From Nocardioides mangrovi (GTDB lineage Bacteria; Actinomycetota; Actinomycetes; Propionibacteriales; Nocardioidaceae), in contig NZ_JAIQZJ010000027.1 of NCBI RefSeq assembly GCF_020073815.1, positions 1-40,680 on the forward strand: a DNA stretch of 40,680 bases, in the 5' to 3' direction. This document shows positions 23,615 to 30,709 of the stretch, piece after piece. A program made the position numbers and the translations under genes. The notes below the pieces were generated by a model. It was not told the DNA's origin. It searched no databases and worked only from the letters and a program-made list of their open reading frames with translations. Every line of letters starts with the position of its first letter. Within the stretch, counting starts at the first letter, position 1.

Positions 23615-25084
23615 CTATCCCTGGAACCAGCGTTGTTCGGCCGGGCGGATGTTGTGCCAGACGTGCTTGGTCTCGCGGTACTCGTCGAGTCCCGCGCTGC
23701 CGAGCTCGCGGCCGATGCCGGACTGCTTGTAGCCGCCCCACTCGGCCTGGGGGACGTAGGGGTGGTAGTCGTTGATCCACACCGTGCCCATCCGCAGCCG
23801 GCCCGCGACCCGTTGTCCCTTGCCGGCGTCCTGGGTCCAGACCGCGCCGGCCAGTCCGTAGATCGAGTCGTTGGCGATCCGGACCGCGTCGTCCTCACCC
23901 GCGAAGGTCTCGACGGTGAGCACCGGGCCGAAGGACTCGTCCTGGGTCACCGACATCCCACTCGTGCAGCCGTCCAGGATCGTGGGCAGGTAGTAGAAGC
24001 CCCCGGCGAGCGTGGGGTCGTCGGGACGCCGTCCGCCGGTGCGCAGGATCGCCCCCTCGGCGATCCCGCGCCCGACGTACGCCTCGACCTTGTCGCGGTG
24101 CGCGGCGCTGGTGAGGGGTCCGGTCTCCGCCTTGTCGTCGAAGGGTCCACCGATGCGGATCCGCTCTGCCCGCTCGACGAGCCGGTCGACGAACTCGTCG
24201 TGGATCGACTCCTCGACGACGAGCCGCGCGCCGGCCGAGCAGACCTGGCCGGAGTGCAGGAAGACCGCGGTGAGCGCGAAGTCGAGGGCGACGTCGAGGT
24301 CGGCGTCGGCGAAGACGATGTTGGGGTTCTTGCCGCCCAGCTCGAGCGCGACCTTCTTGACCGTGCCGGCCGCCGCGGCCATCAGCCGTCGCCCGGTCTC
24401 CAGACCGCCGGTGAAGGAGACCAGGTCGACGCGCGGGTCGGTCGAGAGCGGCGCGCCGGCCGTGGCACCGGCGCCGAGCACGAGGTTGCCGACGCCCGCC
24501 GGCAGGCCGGCCTCCTCCAGGAGGCGCATCAGGTGGATCGCGGTGTGCGGGGTCAGCTCGCTCGGCTTGAGCACGAACGTGTTGCCGGCGGCGAGGCAGG
24601 GCGCGACCTTCCAGGACACCTGGAGCAGCGGGTAGTTCCAGGGCGTCACCAGGCCGCAGACGCCGACCGGCTCGTGGACGATCCGGCTGACCACGTCGGG
24701 GTTGCCGGTGTCGACGACCCGCCCCGCGTCCTCGGCCGCGACCCGGCCGTAGTGGCGGAAGACCGAGACGACGTCGGCCACGTCGTACTGGCTCTCGACG
24801 AAGCGCTTGCCGGTGTCGAGCGACTCCATCCGCGCGACGTCGTCGGCGTCGCGCTCGAGCAGGTCCGCGACGGTGAGCAGCAGGTCGCCGCGCTCGCGGC
24901 TGGAGGTGTGCGGCCAGGGCCCCTCGTGGAAGGCGCGGTACGCCGCGGCGATCGCGGCCTCGGTGTCGACGGCCGTGGCCTCGTCGACCTCGGCGACGAG
25001 CGACCCGTCGGCCGGGCACCGGATCTCGCGGCGCGCGCCACCCTGCGCGCTCGTCCACGCGCCGTCGAGGTAGAGCTCAGCCAC
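23615..25084 (-). CDS. betB: Betaine aldehyde dehydrogenase
   Basis: The 489-residue enzyme belongs to the NAD(P)-dependent aldehyde dehydrogenase family. The catalytic Cys is C282 in HSGQVCSAGARLVVEE and the general base is E248 in VALELGGKNPN; TPWNYPLLQVSWKVAPCLAAGN is the cofactor-binding stretch. The C-terminal WINDYHPYVPQAEWGGYKQSG is seen in betaine aldehyde dehydrogenases. It turns betaine aldehyde into glycine betaine. The start is taken as GTG at 25084 (VAELYLDGAW), which matches the family N terminus; the longer frame from 25129 would begin inside the operator. The gene heads an operon of five. The tandem operator ends 34 nt upstream. Confidence 0.92.
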   Translation of the reverse strand: MAELYLDGAWTSAQGGARREIRCPADGSLVAEVDEATAVDTEAAIAAAYRAFHEGPWPHTSSRERGDLLLTVADLLERDADDVARMESLDTGKRFVESQYDVADVVSVFRHYGRVAAEDAGRVVDTGNPDVVSRIVHEPVGVCGLVTPWNYPLLQVSWKVAPCLAAGNTFVLKPSELTPHTAIHLMRLLEEAGLPAGVGNLVLGAGATAGAPLSTDPRVDLVSFTGGLETGRRLMAAAAGTVKKVALELGGKNPNIVFADADLDVALDFALTAVFLHSGQVCSAGARLVVEESIHDEFVDRLVERAERIRIGGPFDDKAETGPLTSAAHRDKVEAYVGRGIAEGAILRTGGRRPDDPTLAGGFYYLPTILDGCTSGMSVTQDESFGPVLTVETFAGEDDAVRIANDSIYGLAGAVWTQDAGKGQRVAGRLRMGTVWINDYHPYVPQAEWGGYKQSGIGRELGSAGLDEYRETKHVWHNIRPAEQRWFQG

Positions 25085-25117
25085 CCTGCGACCCACTCCC
25101 CGCGCGACGAGCGTTAT

Positions 25118-25153
25118 GTTGCGTATCACGCAACGCGATGCTCTCCGCGCAAC
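25118..25153. promoter_or_regulatory. Tandem IclR-type operator, site B (betB operon)
   Basis: GTTGCGTATCACGCAAC at 25118-25134 is identical to the strong half of site A. A weaker copy, GATGCTCTCCGCGCAAC at 25137-25153, again starts 19 bp on and keeps the outer bases (10 of 17 when read on the minus strand). The pair lies between the iclR stop and betB, upstream of betB. This makes betB a separate regulated promoter even though iclR points the same way. Confidence 0.8.
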
Positions 25154-25230
25154 CGGTTGTTAGGCCTGAGGATGGTGAGCGGCCACCGCCCCGTCAAGGG
25201 GAAGCGACCAGATGTAACGCTCTGGTGATG

Positions 25231-25995
25231 TCAGCGGTGACCCCAGCCGAGGCGGTGCGAGACCTCCTCGGCGGCGGTCAGCAGCAGCGGCAGGACCTCC
25301 TCGACGCGGGGGTCGGGGAGGCGGAACGTCGGGCCCGAGACGCTCATCGAGGCGATCACGTCGCCGTGCGCGTTGCGGATCGGGGCGGCCACCGCGGTGA
25401 GTCCCTCCTCGAGCTCGTCGACGGCGACGGCGTACCCACGCTCGCGGACGTCCTCGAGCTCGGCGCGCAGCTTGGCCTTCGTCGTGATGGTCATCGGGGT
25501 GTAGCGCGACAGCGTGCCGAGCACCTCGGTGACCCGCTTGTCGTCCAGACCACTGAGCAGCACCTTGCCGTTGCTGGTCGCGTGCAGCGGGATGTGCTGG
25601 CCGACCCAGTTGTGCGGCTGCAGCGCGGACGATCCGGCGACCTGGTCGAGGTAGAGCGCGGAGCTCTCGGAGAGCACGGCGATGTTGACGGTCTCGCCGC
25701 TGTCCGCGGCGAGCTGGCGGCAGACCGGGCGGGCCTCCTGGACGAGGTCGAGCCGCGCGGTGGTGGCACCGGCGAGGCGCAGCACGCCGACCCCGAGCCG
25801 GTAGCGGCCGCGGTCGGTCGTCTGCTCGACGAGACGGTGGGACTCGAGCGTGGCCACGAGGCGGAACGCCGTACTCTTGTGGACGCCCAGCTCGCCGGCG
25901 ATCTCGGTGACGCCCGCCTCGCCGACCCGGGCGAGGACCTCGAGGATGGTCAGCGCCCGGTCGACCGACTGGACGCCGGCGCTCGCGTCGTTCAC
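25231..25995 (-). CDS. IclR-family regulator of the choline/betaine/one-carbon genes
   Basis: The 254-residue protein has an N-terminal winged helix-turn-helix (SVDRALTILEVLARVGEAGV, then GVHKSTAFRLVATLESHRLV as the recognition part) and the IclR effector domain (GETVNIAVLSESSALYLDQV, HATSNGKVLLSGL, ERGYAVAVDELEEGLTAVAAPI). The start is GTG at 25995. It lies between two tandem operators and diverges from purU, a usual layout for an autoregulated IclR factor. I infer that it binds the GTTGCG...GCAAC sites at four loci. Choline, betaine, dimethylglycine or sarcosine are candidate effectors; the sequence does not show which, nor whether it represses or activates. Confidence 0.88.
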   Translation of the reverse strand: MNDASAGVQSVDRALTILEVLARVGEAGVTEIAGELGVHKSTAFRLVATLESHRLVEQTTDRGRYRLGVGVLRLAGATTARLDLVQEARPVCRQLAADSGETVNIAVLSESSALYLDQVAGSSALQPHNWVGQHIPLHATSNGKVLLSGLDDKRVTEVLGTLSRYTPMTITTKAKLRAELEDVRERGYAVAVDELEEGLTAVAAPIRNAHGDVIASMSVSGPTFRLPDPRVEEVLPLLLTAAEEVSHRLGWGHR

Positions 25996-26017
25996 GATGG
26001 CGACAGTAGCCGAGTTT

Positions 26018-26053
26018 GTTGCGTATCGCAGAAACTGTTTCGATCAGCGCAAC
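26018..26053. promoter_or_regulatory. Tandem IclR-type operator, site C (iclR/purU divergent promoter)
   Basis: GTTGCGTATCGCAGAAA at 26018-26034 matches the strong site at 13 of 17 positions, with the left arm intact. GTTTCGATCAGCGCAAC at 26037-26053, with the right arm intact, starts 19 bp later. The pair sits 22 nt from the iclR start and 20 nt from the purU start, so one bound complex would cover both promoters. Confidence 0.78.
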
Positions 26054-26073
26054 ACTGATGCGAAGGTGAGACC

Positions 26074-26952
26074 GTGCCCTCTCTCGCGCCCCCGACCATC
26101 GCGGCGGGTGACTTCGTCCTGATCCTGTCCTGCCCCGACCGGCCCGGCATCGTGCACGCCGTCTCCGGCTTCCTGGTCGAGCACGGCGGCAACATCCTCG
26201 AGAGCCAGCAGTTCGGCGACCGGCTCAGCGGCACCTTCTTCATGCGCATCGACGTCGAGGTGCCCGGCACCACGACCGCCGACCAGCTGCGCACGGAGTT
26301 CGCGCCCATCGCCGCGGAGTTCGAGATGCGCTTCGAGCTCTGGGACGCGCGGGCGCCGTACCGCACGCTGATCATGGTCTCCAAGCAGCTGCACTGCCTC
26401 AACGACCTGCTCTTCCGCACGAGCACCGGCTCGCTGCAGATCGACGTGCCGGCGATCGTCTCCAACCACCCCGACGCCGCCGACATGGCCGCGTCGTACG
26501 GCGTGCCCTTCTTCCACGTGCCGGTCACCCCGGACACCAAGCCGCAGGCGGAGGCCCGCCTGCTCGAGCTCGTCGAGGAGCTCGACGTCCACCTGGTCGT
26601 GCTGGCCCGCTACATGCAGGTGCTGTCCGACGGGCTGTGCCGCTCGCTCGCGGGGCGGGCGATCAACATCCACCACTCGTTCCTGCCGAGCTTCAAGGGC
26701 GCCAAGCCCTACCACCAGGCCTACGACCGCGGCGTGAAGCTGGTCGGCGCGACCGCCCACTACGTGACGGCCGACCTCGACGAGGGGCCGATCATCGAGC
26801 AGGACATCATGCGCGTCGACCACGGCTACGACCAGGACGCCATGGTCGGCGCCGGACGCGACGTCGAGGCGCAGGTGCTCTCCCGCGCGGTCCGCTGGCA
26901 CTCCCAGTCGCGGGTCCTGCTGAACGGCTCGCGGACCGTCGTCTTCCGCTAG
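26074..26952 (+). CDS. purU: Formyltetrahydrofolate deformylase
   Basis: The 292-residue enzyme hydrolyses 10-formyl-THF to formate and THF. An N-terminal ACT domain (FVLILSCPDRPGIVHAVSGF, about residues 14-90) is followed by the formyltransferase fold with its catalytic triad: Asn and His in INIHHSFLPSF and Asp in HYVTADLDEGPIIEQ. VSKQLHCLNDLLFR and VSNHPD are PurU hallmarks. GTG at 26074 follows AAGGTGAG by a few bases. It is divergent from iclR and shares its operator, so here PurU probably frees THF and removes one-carbon units released by demethylation rather than serving purine synthesis. Confidence 0.93.
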   Translation: MPSLAPPTIAAGDFVLILSCPDRPGIVHAVSGFLVEHGGNILESQQFGDRLSGTFFMRIDVEVPGTTTADQLRTEFAPIAAEFEMRFELWDARAPYRTLIMVSKQLHCLNDLLFRTSTGSLQIDVPAIVSNHPDAADMAASYGVPFFHVPVTPDTKPQAEARLLELVEELDVHLVVLARYMQVLSDGLCRSLAGRAINIHHSFLPSFKGAKPYHQAYDRGVKLVGATAHYVTADLDEGPIIEQDIMRVDHGYDQDAMVGAGRDVEAQVLSRAVRWHSQSRVLLNGSRTVVFR

Positions 26953-26960
26953 CGGTGGCG

Positions 26961-26998
26961 CCTGCGGGGTCCGGCTGTCAGCAGCCGTGACCCGCAGG
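26961..26998. terminator. Bidirectional hairpin between purU and a small-protein gene
   Basis: Outer arms CCTGCGGG (26961-26968) and CCCGCAGG (26991-26998) enclose inner arms CGGCTG (26972-26977) and CAGCCG (26982-26987). It lies between convergent genes, 8 nt after purU and 5 nt after the stop of the gene at 27003-27170. Confidence 0.7.
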
Positions 26999-27002
26999 TG
27001 AC

Positions 27003-27170
27003 TCAGGCCGTCCAGCGCACCGAGTCGGCCACGAGGTCGGCGGCGGGGTGCACGCCGAAGAGGTCGGGGCGCCGCTCCATCAGCTCGGCGAGGTGCCGGG
27101 CGCGCACGCTGGCGCGGGCCGTGCGGGCGTCGGCCTCGGACTCGAACTGCTGCTGCTCGTCAGTGGTCAT
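27003..27170 (-). CDS. Small protein with RRPxLxGV...RWTA tail, copy 1
   Basis: A 55-residue acidic protein starts MTTDEQQQFESEADARTARA. Its C terminus, ERRPDLFGVHPAADLVADS followed by VRWTA, closely matches the end of another small protein at 27377-27550. The start at 27170 overlaps the stop of a small membrane protein gene by 4 nt, so it is translationally coupled. The protein looks helical and soluble. I recognise no family; function unknown. Confidence 0.6.
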   Translation of the reverse strand: MTTDEQQQFESEADARTARASVRARHLAELMERRPDLFGVHPAADLVADSVRWTA

Positions 27171-27325
27171 CGACGGGTCCCCTGTCGCGTGGAGTGCTGC
27201 TCGAGGCGCAGTACCCACCAGGCGGCGGCGTACGCCGCGGCCGCGACCGGCAGCATCGCGAAGGTCTCGGTCAGCGCGATCGCGACGACCGTGGACCCGG
27301 CCATGCCGAGCAGTGCGCCATTCAT
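27167..27325 (-). CDS. Small single-pass or hairpin membrane protein
   Basis: A 52-residue frame starts MNGALLGMAGSTVVAIALTE and continues with a second hydrophobic run (MLPVAAAAYAAAWWVLRL), ending in a basic, polar tail HSTRQGTRR. Its TGA overlaps the ATG of the next gene (27003-27170). It was found by reading the sequence directly because it is very short. Support comes from the ATGA overlap, GC-rich third positions and a 10-bp palindrome 5 nt upstream. Function unknown. Confidence 0.55.
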   Translation of the reverse strand: MNGALLGMAGSTVVAIALTETFAMLPVAAAAYAAAWWVLRLEQHSTRQGTRR

Positions 27326-27329
27326 GCCC

Positions 27330-27354
27330 AAAGTCTAGTTACTCACTAGACTTT
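27330..27354. promoter_or_regulatory. Palindrome upstream of the small membrane protein, probable operator
   Basis: AAAGTCTAGT (27330-27339) and ACTAGACTTT (27345-27354) are perfect 10-bp arms around TACTC. AT-rich composition stands out in this GC-rich DNA. It ends 5 nt before the start codon at 27325 on the minus strand. The form fits a TetR- or MarR-type operator; with the run of T's on the plus strand after 27352 it could also be a hairpin terminator. Confidence 0.6.
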
Positions 27355-27376
27355 TGAAAGCGCCGTCCGAGTCGGG

Positions 27377-27550
27377 TCAGGCGGTCCAGCGGATCGCCTC
27401 CGTGGCGACGTCCGCCGGCTCGTAGACACCGACGAGCTCGGGGCGCCGCGAGAGCAGGGCGCTGAGGAACTGCACGCGGGCGTAACCGCGTGCGGGCTTG
27501 AGGGCGGATTCCCACGCGGACAGCGGGTCGCCCGAGGTGAGCTGGGTCAT
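27377..27550 (-). CDS. Small protein with RRPxLxGV...RWTA tail, copy 2
   Basis: A 57-residue frame starts MTQLTSGDPLSAWESALKPA and ends SRRPELVGVYEPADVATEA then IRWTA. The last 30 residues parallel those of the protein at 27003-27170: RRP, hydrophobic, GV, AD, and the final RWTA are shared. The two genes are on the same strand, separated by a small membrane protein gene and a palindrome. No signal peptide or metal motif. Function unknown; the shared tail suggests a recent duplication or a common binding surface. Confidence 0.55.
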   Translation of the reverse strand: MTQLTSGDPLSAWESALKPARGYARVQFLSALLSRRPELVGVYEPADVATEAIRWTA

Positions 27551-27570
27551 ACCCGGAGGGGTGCCCGCCC

Positions 27571-27590
27571 GCGGGTTCGCCTGAACCCGC
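27571..27590. repeat. Short GC hairpin
   Basis: GCGGGTTC (27571-27578) and GAACCCGC (27583-27590) form an 8-bp stem with a 4-nt loop. It lies 20 nt upstream of the small gene at 27377-27550 and downstream of mttB. It may be a second terminator for mttB or a 5' element of the small gene. Confidence 0.45.
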
Positions 27591-27664
27591 CGCGCCGACC
27601 CGGACTGGACCAGCGCCCGCCGGAATGGCGCAGCCCGGCGCGGGTGGCGCGGGGTGGTCAGCCG

Positions 27665-27735
27665 AAACCCGCCCGGCACGCCGGGAGGCGCCTGCGTGTC
27701 GGGCGGGTTTCCCCGGCCGGCCGGGGAAACCCGCC
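27665..27735 (-). terminator. Strong palindromic terminator region of mttB with two possible folds
   Basis: A perfect 34-bp palindrome lies at 27702-27735, centred between 27718 and 27719, and starts 24 nt after the mttB stop on the minus strand. Its far arm (27697-27710) can instead pair with 27665-27678 over 14 positions with one mismatch, giving a second exclusive stem. The region should end mttB transcription. The double fold may be chance from GC-rich repeats. Confidence 0.65.
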
Positions 27736-27758
27736 GCTGCCGCGTCGGCCCGGCCGGG

Positions 27759-29198
27759 TCAGTCGCCGAGCTCCGCCCGCCGGCGTACGACGTAGGCCTC
27801 GAGCTCCTCGCGGGTCGCCTCGTCGAGCGGCGGCTGCTCGTACTCCTCGAGCCGCTTCTGGTAGACCTCGCCGGCGCGCACGGCGGTGTCCTTGGCGCCG
27901 TTGCGCATCCACCGCTCGTAGTTCTCCGAGGAGGAGAGGAACGGGCGGTAGAAGCAGGTGCGGAAGCGCTCCATCGTGTGCATGGCACCGAGGAAGTGGC
28001 CGCCGTGGCCGACCTCCTGGTGGGCGTCGAAGGCCAGCGACGCCTCGTCGATCTCCAGCGGCGTGAACTCGTGCTGGAGCATCTGCACCAGCTCGCAGTC
28101 GATGACGAACTTCTCGTAGCCCGACACCAGGCCGCCCTCGAGCCAGCCGGCCGAGTGCATCACCCAGTTGGCGCCGGCCAGGAAGGTCGGCAGCAGCGTC
28201 ATCATCGCCTCGTAGCCGGCCTGCGCGTCCGGCACCTGGGCGGAGGTCAGGCCGCCGCCGGTGCGGAACGGCAGCCCGAAGTGCCGCGCGATCTGGCCGG
28301 TGCAGAGCAGGCCGATGCCGGACTCCGGCGTCCCGAAGGTCGGCGAGCCGGACTGCATGTCGATGTTGGAGAGGAACGACCCGAAGACCACGGGGCAACC
28401 GGGCCGGATCAGCTGCGACAGGGCGATGCCGGACAGCGCCTCCGCGATCTGCTGCACGAGCGCGGCTGGAATCGTCACCGGCGACATCGCGCCCATCAGG
28501 ATGAACGGCGTGAGCACGACCGCCTGGTTGGCGGCGGAGTACTCGAACTGCGCCTCGAGCATCCGGTCGTCCCAGCGCAGCGGGCTGTTGCAGTTGATCA
28601 GCGAGATCAGCGCCGGCGTCTCCTCGATCGTCGCGCGCGAGCCGAAGAGGATCTCGGTCATCGCGATCGTGTCCGCGGCGTTGACCCCCGAGACCACGTT
28701 GCCCATGTAGATCTTGTCGGTCAGCGTCTGCAGCGCGTAGGTCATGTCGAGGTGGCGGCTGTCGAGCGGCGTGTCGTTCGGCTCGGTGACCACGCCGCCC
28801 GCGGAGTCGAGGACGCCGAAGGACTGCGAGAGCTTCGCGAAGTTGCGGAAGTCCTCCATCGTGCCGTCACGGCGTACGTCGCCCTCGCGCACGAACGGCG
28901 GGCCGTAGACGGCGCCGAAGGCCATCGCGTCACCCCCGATGTGCACCGAGTGCTCGGGGTTGCGGGCCTGGAGGTCGAACTCCTTGGGCGCCTTGGCCAC
29001 CTGCTCGAGCACGAACTCGGGATCGAGGAAGACGGTGTTGTCCTCGACCTTCTGCCCGGCCGCGGCGAAGAGGTCGCGCGCGCGGGCGTCCATGAACTCC
29101 ACGCCGATCTCGCTCACCAGGCGTCGCCACCCGGCGTCCAGCGTCGCCATCGCGTCCTGCGACAGCACCTCGTAGCGCGGCATCCGGTTGCGGAACAT
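27759..29198 (-). CDS. Non-pyrrolysine MttB-family methyltransferase, probable glycine betaine:corrinoid methyltransferase
   Basis: The 479-residue protein belongs to the trimethylamine methyltransferase (MttB) superfamily. Family stretches include MATLDAGWRRLVSEIGVEFM, ILMGAMSPVTIPAALVQQIA, PGCPVVFGSFLSNIDMQSG and VPDAQAGYEAMMTLLPTFLA, where true MttB carries pyrrolysine. Here no in-frame amber codon occurs, so it is of the MtgB/MtcB/MtpB kind that act on quaternary amines such as glycine betaine, carnitine or proline betaine. It should move one methyl group to the Co(I) corrinoid protein encoded at 30044-30709. AGGAGG lies 5 nt before the ATG. It diverges from the iclR-corrinoid operon. Glycine betaine is inferred from the choline and dimethylglycine genes nearby. 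Confidence 0.85.
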   Translation of the reverse strand: MFRNRMPRYEVLSQDAMATLDAGWRRLVSEIGVEFMDARARDLFAAAGQKVEDNTVFLDPEFVLEQVAKAPKEFDLQARNPEHSVHIGGDAMAFGAVYGPPFVREGDVRRDGTMEDFRNFAKLSQSFGVLDSAGGVVTEPNDTPLDSRHLDMTYALQTLTDKIYMGNVVSGVNAADTIAMTEILFGSRATIEETPALISLINCNSPLRWDDRMLEAQFEYSAANQAVVLTPFILMGAMSPVTIPAALVQQIAEALSGIALSQLIRPGCPVVFGSFLSNIDMQSGSPTFGTPESGIGLLCTGQIARHFGLPFRTGGGLTSAQVPDAQAGYEAMMTLLPTFLAGANWVMHSAGWLEGGLVSGYEKFVIDCELVQMLQHEFTPLEIDEASLAFDAHQEVGHGGHFLGAMHTMERFRTCFYRPFLSSSENYERWMRNGAKDTAVRAGEVYQKRLEEYEQPPLDEATREELEAYVVRRRAELGD

Positions 29199-29213
29199 CG
29201 GCCCTCCTGCCTA

Positions 29214-29251
29214 ACCTCATGATGTGGGACCACAGTTCCACAACATGGAAC
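29214..29251. promoter_or_regulatory. Palindromic operator between mttB and the second iclR gene
   Basis: GTTCCACAACATGGAAC at 29235-29251 has perfect 6-bp arms around a 5-nt centre and lies 16 nt before the iclR start. A second copy on the minus strand at 29214-29230 matches 11 of 17. The 17-bp size and GTT..C.......G.AAC frame resemble the GTTGCG...GCAAC sites (11 of 17 identical), as expected for another IclR protein. It would control both divergent units. Confidence 0.7.
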
Positions 29252-29267
29252 AGGACGGAAGCACCCC

Positions 29268-30047
29268 ATGGCCCCCTCGGTTGAGCAGAGCGCCACCGGC
29301 ACCCAAGCCGTCGACCGCGCGGCCGCGCTGGTGTCGACGGTCGTGCACGCCGACGCCCCGCTGAGCTTCGCCGACCTCCAGGAGGCCAGCGGCCTCGCCA
29401 AGTCCACGACCTCGCGGATGCTCGCGGCCCTCGAGCGCGGCGGCCTCCTCGAGCGCGACCCCGAGGGCTCGTACGTCGCCGGCAGCCTCTTCTGGCTCTA
29501 CGCCGCGCGCCACGACCCGTGGGAGGAGCTGGTCCGTCTCGCCCGCCCGGCGATGGAGCGGATCGGCGAGGAGACCTCGGAGACCGTGCACCTCTCGGTG
29601 ACCCGCGGCGAGAAGGTCGTGCAGGTCGCGCAGGTCGACAGCCGCTACCTCCTCGGCACCCGCGACTGGACCGAGATCGACGTCCCGGCCCACACCTCCG
29701 CGCTCGGCAAGGTCTTCTACGCCTGGGGCGCGCTGCCCGTCCCCGCCCATGAGCTGGAGCGGCTCACCCCGACCACCATCACCGAGCCCGAGGCGCTGCG
29801 CCACGACGGCATCCGCACCCGCAAGCGCGGCTGGGCGGTCACCGACGGCGAGCTCGAGGTCGGCCTGACCGGCGTCGCCGTCCCCGTCCAGGGTGCGCGC
29901 GGCGACGTGGTCGCCGCCCTCGGCATCTCGGGCCCCACGCCTCGCCTCGAGGACCGCCTCGACGAGATCGGCACCAACCTGTCGTCCCACGCCGAGCAGC
30001 TGTCGCGGCTGCTGCGCGGCCGAGCACCCAAGGAGGGTGTGGCATGA
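29268..30047 (+). CDS. IclR-family regulator of the corrinoid methyltransferase genes
   Basis: The 259-residue protein has the IclR layout: N-terminal winged HTH (TQAVDRAAALVSTVVHAD, GLAKSTTSRMLAALERGGLL) and effector domain (TSETVHLSVTRGEKVVQVAQ, PAHTSALGKVFYAWG, KRGWAVTDGELEVGLTGVAV). It differs clearly from the IclR at 25231-25995. It is the first gene of the corrinoid operon: its stop overlaps the corrinoid protein start by 4 nt. Such fusion of regulator and operon implies autoregulation through the palindrome at 29235-29251. The effector is probably the methylated substrate or its product; not shown by sequence. Confidence 0.88.
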   Translation: MAPSVEQSATGTQAVDRAAALVSTVVHADAPLSFADLQEASGLAKSTTSRMLAALERGGLLERDPEGSYVAGSLFWLYAARHDPWEELVRLARPAMERIGEETSETVHLSVTRGEKVVQVAQVDSRYLLGTRDWTEIDVPAHTSALGKVFYAWGALPVPAHELERLTPTTITEPEALRHDGIRTRKRGWAVTDGELEVGLTGVAVPVQGARGDVVAALGISGPTPRLEDRLDEIGTNLSSHAEQLSRLLRGRAPKEGVA

Positions 30048-30709
30048 CCCCAGAGGAGATCCTGCAGGGCCTGTACGACGAGACCCTGGTCGGCAACGCC
30101 CCGCGCGTGCTCGAGCTGACCGAGGAGGGCCTGTCGCTCCAGATGGAGCCGCAGACCCTGCTCTTCGACGCGCTCATCCCCTCGCTCGAGGAGGTCGGCG
30201 CCCGCTTCGAGCGCGGCGACTTCTTCGTGCCCGAGATGCTCATCGCCGGCCGGGCGATGGCCGGCGCGATGGAACGGCTCCGGCCGCTGCTCGCCGAGAC
30301 CGGCGTCGCGACGATCGGCAAGTTCCTCATGGGCACGGTCAAGGGCGACGTGCACGACATCGGCAAGAACCTCGTCAACATCATGCTCGAGGGCGCCGGC
30401 TTCGAGGTGATCGACCTCGGCGTCCAGGTCGCGCCCGAGAAGTTCGTGGCCGCGATCGAGGAGCACCAGCCCGACGTGGTCGGCTTCTCCGCGTTCCTCA
30501 CCACGACGATGCCGATGTTCAAGGCCAACATCAACGCGCTCGAGAAGGCCGGCCTGCGCGACAAGGTCGTCGTCATGGTCGGCGGGGCCCCCGTCACCCA
30601 GGAGTACGCCGACGCCGTCGGTGCGGATGGCTACGCCGCCGACGCCTCGGCGACGGTGAAGAAGGCCAAGGCCCTGCTCGACGAGCGTCGCGCCAAGGTC
30701 CCTGCCTGA
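30044..30709 (+). CDS. Corrinoid (B12-binding) methyl carrier protein, MttC/MtgC-like
   Basis: The 221-residue protein has the two-part form of methyltransferase corrinoid proteins: a helical cap (about 1-85, with LFDALIPSLEEVGARFERGDFF) and a Rossmann-type B12 domain. The cobalt-ligand motif is DVHDIG with H104, followed by the conserved DLGVQV, VGFSAFLTTTM and VGGAPV blocks that hold the nucleotide tail. It accepts a methyl group from the MttB-type enzyme and gives it to the tetrahydrofolate methyltransferase encoded next. It overlaps both neighbours, by 4 nt upstream and 1 nt downstream. Confidence 0.93.
   Translation: MTPEEILQGLYDETLVGNAPRVLELTEEGLSLQMEPQTLLFDALIPSLEEVGARFERGDFFVPEMLIAGRAMAGAMERLRPLLAETGVATIGKFLMGTVKGDVHDIGKNLVNIMLEGAGFEVIDLGVQVAPEKFVAAIEEHQPDVVGFSAFLTTTMPMFKANINALEKAGLRDKVVVMVGGAPVTQEYADAVGADGYAADASATVKKAKALLDERRAKVPA

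Noticed and set aside
25208..25225. Terminator hairpin after iclR
   Set aside because: CCAGA/TCTGG is only a 5-bp stem with an 8-nt loop; too weak to call. iclR may read through into the betB operator region.
27759..29198. Pyrrolysine-containing MttB
   Set aside because: The frame is open throughout with no in-frame TAG and ends with TGA, and no pyl genes are in the window.
29187..29203. Another GTTGCG-type operator at the mttB start
   Set aside because: Only the left arm GTTGCG fits; there is no matching right arm and no second copy at +19, and it lies in coding sequence.
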